Assembly: GCA_026874595.1 (NCBI GenBank)
Contig: CM049315.1
Coordinates: 72,709,416 to 72,773,415 of the forward strand
Source: Sipunculus nudus
Taxonomy: Eukaryota; Annelida; Sipuncula; Golfingiida; Sipunculidae
Direction: 5' to 3'
Length of the DNA stretch: 64,000 nt
Made by a program: the position numbers and the translations under genes. The notes under the pieces were generated by a model. The model made no database searches and was not told the origin of the DNA. It saw only the letters and a list, made by a program, of their open reading frames with translations. Shown here piece by piece: positions 58,187 through 64,000 of the stretch (the first letter of the stretch is position 1; every line of letters starts with the position of its first letter).

Positions 58187-60266
58187 CATATTGTTTACAA
58201 ATATTGGACTGCTCATTATAATGTATATAAAGGTACTCAACTTATTGTTTACAAATACTGGATTGCTTATTAAACTGTATATAAATATACTCAAATGCAA
58301 TGTATGCCTCTGCAACAAGTACACAAGATATTCATTAAGGTAGGTTTACCTGAAATCTTCACTACATGTTATTATAACCATGTTATTATTATAACCATGT
58401 TATTATACATATCTTTTAAACAACTAGTCTCATACTATCTAACATCTTGTTTGTACATATCTATCAATCTTTATCTCAAACCCTCATCTAGTTTTATATT
58501 TGTTTACATCTAACTATTCATACACATTATGTTTGTGTACAACTATACACAAACAATACCACTAAGATTTCACTTCGTTTATATCTTTTATCTATAATAA
58601 CATACATTAAGTATACAAATGTGAAACATCTAGGCTAAGTATCATTCTTAAGTACATAATGTTTTATATTGTTATCATTCAAAGTAATTATGCTATTACA
58701 AGGTAAAATATAAATATGACCAATGATTGTAGTAAATTTCTTAGTGAAAACATTCGGGGTGGTTATTTTCTGGGAGTCTATGATGGAAGAGCGAAGGGGG
58801 TATCCCACTATATTTGGAGGGACGGATAATGGTTGTTTATCTCCCCTAGGAAATTCAAGAAATCTACCTCGGTAAATATTTATTTACTTGTAGGTATGGG
58901 ATATCTTTGGTTGATCACCCATATTAACATTACTTCGTAACATAATAATCGTAACATAATAAATAGAAGGACTAATGTGTGTTATGAAAGGGGAATGGTT
59001 TATAAAGGGAACAGCGGGCGAGAACAACGAGGCCGCCGCGCGCAAACAGGTGGTTCCCGATGACGAATCATCAACATCGCCAGGCGCAGAACGCTTGGTG
59101 AAAGTTGTGTATGAATTTAACGTGAATTTTGCAGCAGGGCTATCAAAGGTGAGGTTCAAAATCAATAATTAAGTGGAAAGTTACTGGGAGTCAGTCATTG
59201 GTCAGTGGTTCTGGTACTTTTAATGCATAGGATCGTACTTTTATTTACAGGATCAGATTTTTTAGGTTGAAAGTAACTTGGCATATTCCCACAGTGAGTT
59301 CTGCCACAATGCTAAGTGGTTTAAGTTTAAAATACGTTTATGCGAGGTTTATGAACGTTTGTAGGAATTTCTTATACATTTCGCTAACATTTCGTGGTAA
59401 TTCAAGTTGTCCAAAATAAAAGAGAGAAGGGGGGGGGGGGGGTTATGGGTTAGCTCGAATTAGTGCGAGCATCCACCGATAGACGGCAGCACGGTTATAG
59501 TCATAACGTCTGCGTTTGTTTGAGAGAAGGCCGTTGCTGTAGAAACATTTTCTCTTTACTCATATTTATGCCGTAGACCCATTTTCTCATTATATTTTAT
59601 AAAAGAAAATACGATTTTATAGAATTATTCAATACGAGTGTTACAATTAGTTCTGTTATGTTTTAAATCCTGTTCACTCAATTCTATGCATTTTCAAGCT
59701 TATTTTTAAATATTGCTGATGCCTTAGGAGGGGGGGGGGGGGGGGAAATGATGGATAGACGGAAATAACGGAGGTTAGATGTACCGGTACAGATATAATT
59801 CGTTTATTGGCCATTCTTTCAGTCCCACGTGGAATTCTATCGGAACACGTGGAGATTATCTAGACACGTGGAAATTATTACAGATATAATTCGTTTATTG
59901 GCCATTCTTTCAGTCCCACGTGGAATTCTATCGGAACACGTGGAGATTATCTAGACACGTGGAAATTATTTGGACACGTGGAAATGCTCTTTTAGAGGTC
60001 AGCATTAATTTGGCATATTGACTTGTGGTGTGGGTCCCTTTAAAGATTTACAGGAATATTTCACGGGGTTTCCCGTGCACCCAAATAACTCGAGGTCGAA
60101 GGTTCAGAGGTCCCGTCGTAATAACGATAATTTTACAAGGATATATAATTAAAACACCCAGATAGAAAATATATTAATATTCAATATTAATTAGGGAATA
60201 TTATATTGACATTCAGTTTATACTTTGGCATCTATCTACAACATTTTGAAAATAATTTTACCTACC
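58187..60266. other. No gene recognised; local repeats
   Basis: AT-rich DNA. It includes a short duplicated phrase ttgtttacaaatattgg / ttgtttacaaatactgg (about 58191 and 58244), two poly-G runs (about 59429 and 59728), and the 91-bp duplication described separately. Open frames are short and unsupported. Confidence 0.4.
59789..59982 (+). repeat. 91-bp tandem duplication with seven CACGTG E-boxes
   Basis: Copies start at 59789 and 59880 with acagatataattcgtttatt. Each holds three cacgtgga motifs about 19-20 bp apart, and a seventh follows at about 59973. CACGTG is the canonical E-box of bHLH factors. Confidence 0.85.
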
Positions 60267-60760
60267 TGCAACAAAGTGGACAAGATCAGAATCGACGTGT
60301 TGTCGAAAGCATGACATGAGGCTGGACTGACGTGATGTCCCTAACGGGATCGTCAGTAGGGGCACGTCACGCCCAAGTACCCATGCCATGCGACCTGTCC
60401 TATTATTGCTTTAGGTTTCTCAAAAACCGGTCAGGGAAGGTTTCATGCCACATAGCCGTTCAGTACGGACATCTTCGGCAAATCCCGAGATGGTGGGGAT
60501 CTATACATATAATAATTGTATTGATATCGCCTTTATTCTGACCTCTATTAAATATAAATCTAAACTTTAATGATATAGAACTTTATATAAAAATGATAAA
60601 TCTGAAAAATTATTTCTATTCAGGGGAGTCAACCAGAGAGACAGTTAATCTGTTTCCGGTGACAGTGTCACCAAGACGACAATGCTAACAATGCCATAGT
60701 GAAGGAAAAGAGAAGAAGGGGAGACAAGCCGGCTGTTCTCCCGACTTAACATTCGCTACA
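60267..60760 (-). repeat. 3' LTR of the minus-strand gypsy element (outer boundary inferred)
   Basis: On the minus strand it starts TGTAGCGAATG right after a purine tract TGAAGTGGGGGAGGA (60775-60761). I place its end at ...TTTGTTGCA (60267), because the 70-bp fragment at 58117 begins at exactly that base and the ends are then TG...CA. An AATAAA on this strand lies at about 60538. The 5' LTR is outside the window, so the boundary cannot be confirmed. Confidence 0.55.
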
Positions 60761-60822
60761 TCCTCCCCCACTTCAGAAAAGTTGTCGACCCGACAACTTA
60801 TAAGGCTCTTAATGATGGCTCA

Positions 60823-63800
60823 TTAAAAAGTAAGCCCAACTAATTGGTCGTGATCACTTAAGGACATTCTAAAAGAAGTGAAGTAATCCCCAGATCGGAT
60901 CCAACTGGGGGGCCGTCTTTCACGTGTGGACCGTCGCAAAGCGGATTGAGGTTCTGTACCCTCAGATGTGGTTTCATCCCCATTAAAGGTTTGGGAATGG
61001 GTTTCTAGTTCTTCTCGCGTTTCCCTCTCTGTCGCTCTGTCTACTATACCCTCCTCAGGGGGTTGGCTAATATCATGGGAAGCGGCAGGACTACCGGAAG
61101 GAGAACTTAAATCAGAATTGTCTAAATTCGGTTCAGAATGACTAACCGATATTCTATCAGGCTCCGCTTCAGAATGACTAACCGATATCCTATTGGGCTC
61201 CGCTACAGGGGAAATTGGAGCTGTGGACATTGGAGCGGTTATGATAGGGGTTAAGGTTAAATAGGGATCGTTATAATCATCCTCATTCGGACTTTCTTCC
61301 TCTATTTCCTCATCACTTCCCATGATCTCAGGTGAAGATCTAAGATGCCTAGCAGGCGTTTTCGTTCTTGGATCAGTGTCTGGGGAAGTGTCAGAATCAA
61401 GTGGGAGATGGTTAATTAATAAGAGCAAGTTCCTATGGAGAGTTCGGGGCGGATCGGACGAGCCATCTTTCTTAACCTTGTATACCGGAATATCAGCCTT
61501 TGGTTGGTCGATAATGATATATACAGGGGGCTCCCACAGGTCGGCCAGTTTTTGTTTTCCAATTAAGTGCAAGTTTCTTACTAAAACTCTATCTCCAATA
61601 TTTAATTGAGTGCTTTTCGCCTTGCAATCATATCGGGCCTTGTGTCGCTTCTGCTCAGCTAATGAATGTTGCTGGGCTTTGCGATAGGCATTCTTAAGTG
61701 TTTCCCCGATTGATTGAACATATTTATCATAGTCGGCCATATTTGGCCTTTGATCGTGGTCTAGCCCAAAAAGAACATCTACAGGTAGCCTGGGGTGTCT
61801 GCCATACATTAAGAAAAAGGGAGAATAGCCGGTGGTCTGATGTCTGGTGCAGTTATAGGCATGGGTAACAGAATTAACAAAGAGTTTCCAATCTTTCTTT
61901 TGATTAGGTTCTAAACAGCCTAACATATTCAGTAGCGTGCGATTGAAGCGCTCGCACTGCCCATTGCCCATGGGATGGTAGGGACTTGTGTGCGACTTTT
62001 CGATACCAGCTAGAGTGCACAAATCTTTGATAACTTTGCTTTCAAAATTTCGCCCCTGATCGGAATGGATCCGTTGGGGAAATCCGTAGGTACAGATAAA
62101 ATTATCCCATAACAGTTGAGCGGTTGGTTTTGCTTTTTGGTTTTTACATGGAAATGCCCTGGCAAACTTAGTAAAATGATCGGTAACCACTAATATATTT
62201 TCAATGTTACCTTTACTGGGTTCCAGAGATAGGAAATCTATGCACAAAATTTCTAGAGGGGCTGAGGATTGGATGTTTACAAGAGGTGCTCTTTGGCAGG
62301 TAGGAGTTTTTCGTCTCACACATCGTGGACACTGAGCTACATACTCTGTGATATGTTTGTTCATACCAGGCCAAAAGAAACGATCTTGTACTAGGTTGAT
62401 TGTTCTAGTCTGACCCATATGGCCCATATCATCATGGAGCCCCTTGAGAGCCGTTTGACGCAAAGCGGTAGGCAAAGCTACCTGCAAAGTCTCTATGTCA
62501 TCTACAATCCGTTTTCTACATAAGACGCCTTTATTGATGAGAAATTTAGATAGGTGGCGCTGATAACACAGCAGCTCAGTCGAGTCCCCTTTACGGTATT
62601 TTAGTTTGTTCCCGCTTTTTATAGCTTCTATGACTGTTTTAAGGACAAGATCTTTTGATTGCTCCTGAATCATGTCTATTGGCATAGAAGGGAGGCTAAG
62701 GGATACAAATGGAATAAATGGGTCATGATTGGTGTTTTGTAGTCCTGTACAACCGGGCAGGTGAGACTGGCATATAGCTTGAACCAAATCTGAAGACAGA
62801 ATATCAGGAGAGAGAGAATCATCCGTACTGGGAAGATTACAAGTCCTGGATAGGAAGTCAGCATCGACGTTCCTTTTTCCGGACCGATATTCTATTTTAA
62901 AGTTAAAGTTTGCTAATGCAGCCACCCACCTATGCCCTGTGGCATCCAGTTTTGCGGTGGTTAACACATAGCAAAGGGGATTATTGTCAGTCTTGACAGT
63001 AAAATTGCCCCCATACAAGTAATCTTTGAATTTGTCAACAACCGCCCATTTTAAGGCCAGGAATTCTAGTTTGTGAGCAGCATAATTCTGCTCAGACCTG
63101 TTTAGACTGCGGCTGGCATAAGCAATGGGTTTCAGTTTCGAATCGTGTTCCTGGTATAGAACCGCCCCTAAGCCAGATCTAGAAGCGTCTGTATGCAAAA
63201 TAAAAGGCTTAGAAAAGTCTGCATACGCCAAAACTGGGGCTTTACACAGGAGCTCTATCAGTTTCTCAAAGGAGGACTTTTGGTCTGGACCCCATACAAA
63301 AGGTGGTGCTTTGGATTTACGCTTCTTAGATGCAGGACTTATACTAGAGCCTTCGCCTTTAAGGAGGTCATGGAGGGGCCTTGCGATTTGAGCAAAATTA
63401 CGCACGAACTTTCGGTAAAAGCTGGCAAAGCCAAGGAAACGTCGGACTTCAGTTACGGAAGATGGAATGGGCCAGTTCTTCAAGGCTTCAATTTTAGTGG
63501 GGTCAGTTTGGATTCCTTTAGCCGAAACAACATGGCCAAGGTAATTTACTTGTTTTTTGAACAAATGACATTTACTGGGTTTCAATTTCAATCCAGCCTC
63601 TTTCAGACGTTTAAAGACTGCCGTAAGTCGATCTAAGTGTTCTTGAAAGGTGGAACTGAACACTATAATATCGTCAAGATAGAGGAGACACTGAGACAGA
63701 TGGAGATCACCCATTGTCTTTTGCATTAGGCGTTGGAACGTGGCGGGGGCGTTAATTAAACCGAACGGCATCGTATTCCATTCGAAAAACCCGAGAGGAC

Positions 63801-64000
63801 CTGCAGTGAATGCGGTTTTAGGCTTATCCTCCTCCTCTACTTCAACCTGCCAGTACCCCGCTTTCAAATCGAGAGAAGAGAAGTATTTACTCCCAACTAG
63901 CGAATCTAAGGTGTCATCTATACGTGGTAATGAGTAAGCATCACGGACAGTTTTAGCATTAGGCTTGCGATAGTCTATGCAGAAGCGTAGCTTATCATCT
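60823..64000 (-). CDS. pol: Ty3/gypsy pol polyprotein (RT-RNase H-integrase), partial at window edge, open
   Basis: The frame runs without a stop from the window end to TAA at 60823, about 1,058 codons. Beyond the first listed Met (63867) it continues upstream into RT fingers (LRFCIDYRKPN, LPRIDD). RT catalytic YLDD is at 63681-63670. RNase H has Asp in HTDAS, Glu in KLEFL, Asp in KTDNNP and the DADFLSR end. Integrase shows H..H..C-x2-C (LHDDMGHMG ... CPRC), then D in CIDF, D in SDQG and E in CER with 35 residues between the last two, the D,D35E rule. A GPY/F-like region, an acidic tail, a repeated DRISVSHSE motif and a basic RRSTRERRPPSW end follow. All catalytic residues are present and no frame break is seen, so the copy may be young. 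Here the order is normal RT-RH-INT, in contrast to the element at 2940. Confidence 0.93.
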   Translation of the reverse strand, partial: DDKLRFCIDYRKPNAKTVRDAYSLPRIDDTLDSLVGSKYFSSLDLKAGYWQVEVEEEDKPKTAFTAGPLGFFEWNTMPFGLINAPATFQRLMQKTMGDLHLSQCLLYLDDIIVFSSTFQEHLDRLTAVFKRLKEAGLKLKPSKCHLFKKQVNYLGHVVSAKGIQTDPTKIEALKNWPIPSSVTEVRRFLGFASFYRKFVRNFAQIARPLHDLLKGEGSSISPASKKRKSKAPPFVWGPDQKSSFEKLIELLCKAPVLAYADFSKPFILHTDASRSGLGAVLYQEHDSKLKPIAYASRSLNRSEQNYAAHKLEFLALKWAVVDKFKDYLYGGNFTVKTDNNPLCYVLTTAKLDATGHRWVAALANFNFKIEYRSGKRNVDADFLSRTCNLPSTDDSLSPDILSSDLVQAICQSHLPGCTGLQNTNHDPFIPFVSLSLPSMPIDMIQEQSKDLVLKTVIEAIKSGNKLKYRKGDSTELLCYQRHLSKFLINKGVLCRKRIVDDIETLQVALPTALRQTALKGLHDDMGHMGQTRTINLVQDRFFWPGMNKHITEYVAQCPRCVRRKTPTCQRAPLVNIQSSAPLEILCIDFLSLEPSKGNIENILVVTDHFTKFARAFPCKNQKAKPTAQLLWDNFICTYGFPQRIHSDQGRNFESKVIKDLCTLAGIEKSHTSPYHPMGNGQCERFNRTLLNMLGCLEPNQKKDWKLFVNSVTHAYNCTRHQTTGYSPFFLMYGRHPRLPVDVLFGLDHDQRPNMADYDKYVQSIGETLKNAYRKAQQHSLAEQKRHKARYDCKAKSTQLNIGDRVLVRNLHLIGKQKLADLWEPPVYIIIDQPKADIPVYKVKKDGSSDPPRTLHRNLLLLINHLPLDSDTSPDTDPRTKTPARHLRSSPEIMGSDEEIEEESPNEDDYNDPYLTLTPIITAPMSTAPISPVAEPNRISVSHSEAEPDRISVSHSEPNLDNSDLSSPSGSPAASHDISQPPEEGIVDRATERETREELETHSQTFNGDETTSEGTEPQSALRRSTRERRPPSWIRSGDYFTSFRMSLSDHDQLVGLTF

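Overview
The window is eukaryotic, most likely from a marine lophotrochozoan and probably a mollusc. Host genes are split by GT-AG introns, intergenic DNA is AT-rich, and there are many (TA)n and GACA-type microsatellites. Ty3/gypsy elements, a MITE, tRNA-derived repeats and long arrays of diverged repeats make up much of the rest. The taxon is inferred from overall character, not from a diagnostic gene.

Only two host loci are recognised with confidence, both on the minus strand. At 13049-13955 there is a large exon of a four-pass large-pore channel of the innexin/pannexin/LRRC8 type, with one reading-frame break. At 50741-52545 there are two well-defined exons of an SLC16-type (monocarboxylate transporter) major facilitator protein. 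Its remaining exons were not found.

Mobile DNA dominates. From the left: a decayed transposon protein (402-976); a palindromic TA-flanked MITE (2541-2689); and a Ty3/gypsy-type LTR element (2940-9118) with integrase upstream of reverse transcriptase, the unusual Gmr1-type order. That element has near-identical LTRs but many coding lesions and no RT core. Further right are a 414-bp miniature LTR element (TRIM, 50124-50537) in an SLC16 intron, a 1.93-kb TTAA-flanked inverted-repeat DNA element (52696-54625), a solo LTR with target duplication (56341-56778), and the 3' part of an open, apparently intact Ty3/gypsy pol on the minus strand (60823-64000).

The region 29.5-48.6 kb is a roughly 19-kb mosaic of a few repeat modules. 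These are a ~147-bp satellite with a nested hairpin in two arrays 16.3 kb apart, ~330-bp units that each carry a sequence very close to the CTCF consensus (about 25 occurrences, all in one orientation), ~203-bp units, and a dispersed module. The dispersed module combines TGACCT-type nuclear-receptor half sites, a GACA microsatellite and, in several copies, a conserved short hairpin. I see no convincing protein-coding gene there; the 'SVCL/FVCL' open frames are translated microsatellite. The parts of most interest are the CTCF-like and hairpin-bearing mosaic, the TRIM with a tRNA-like promoter inside its LTRs, and the Gmr1-order element.
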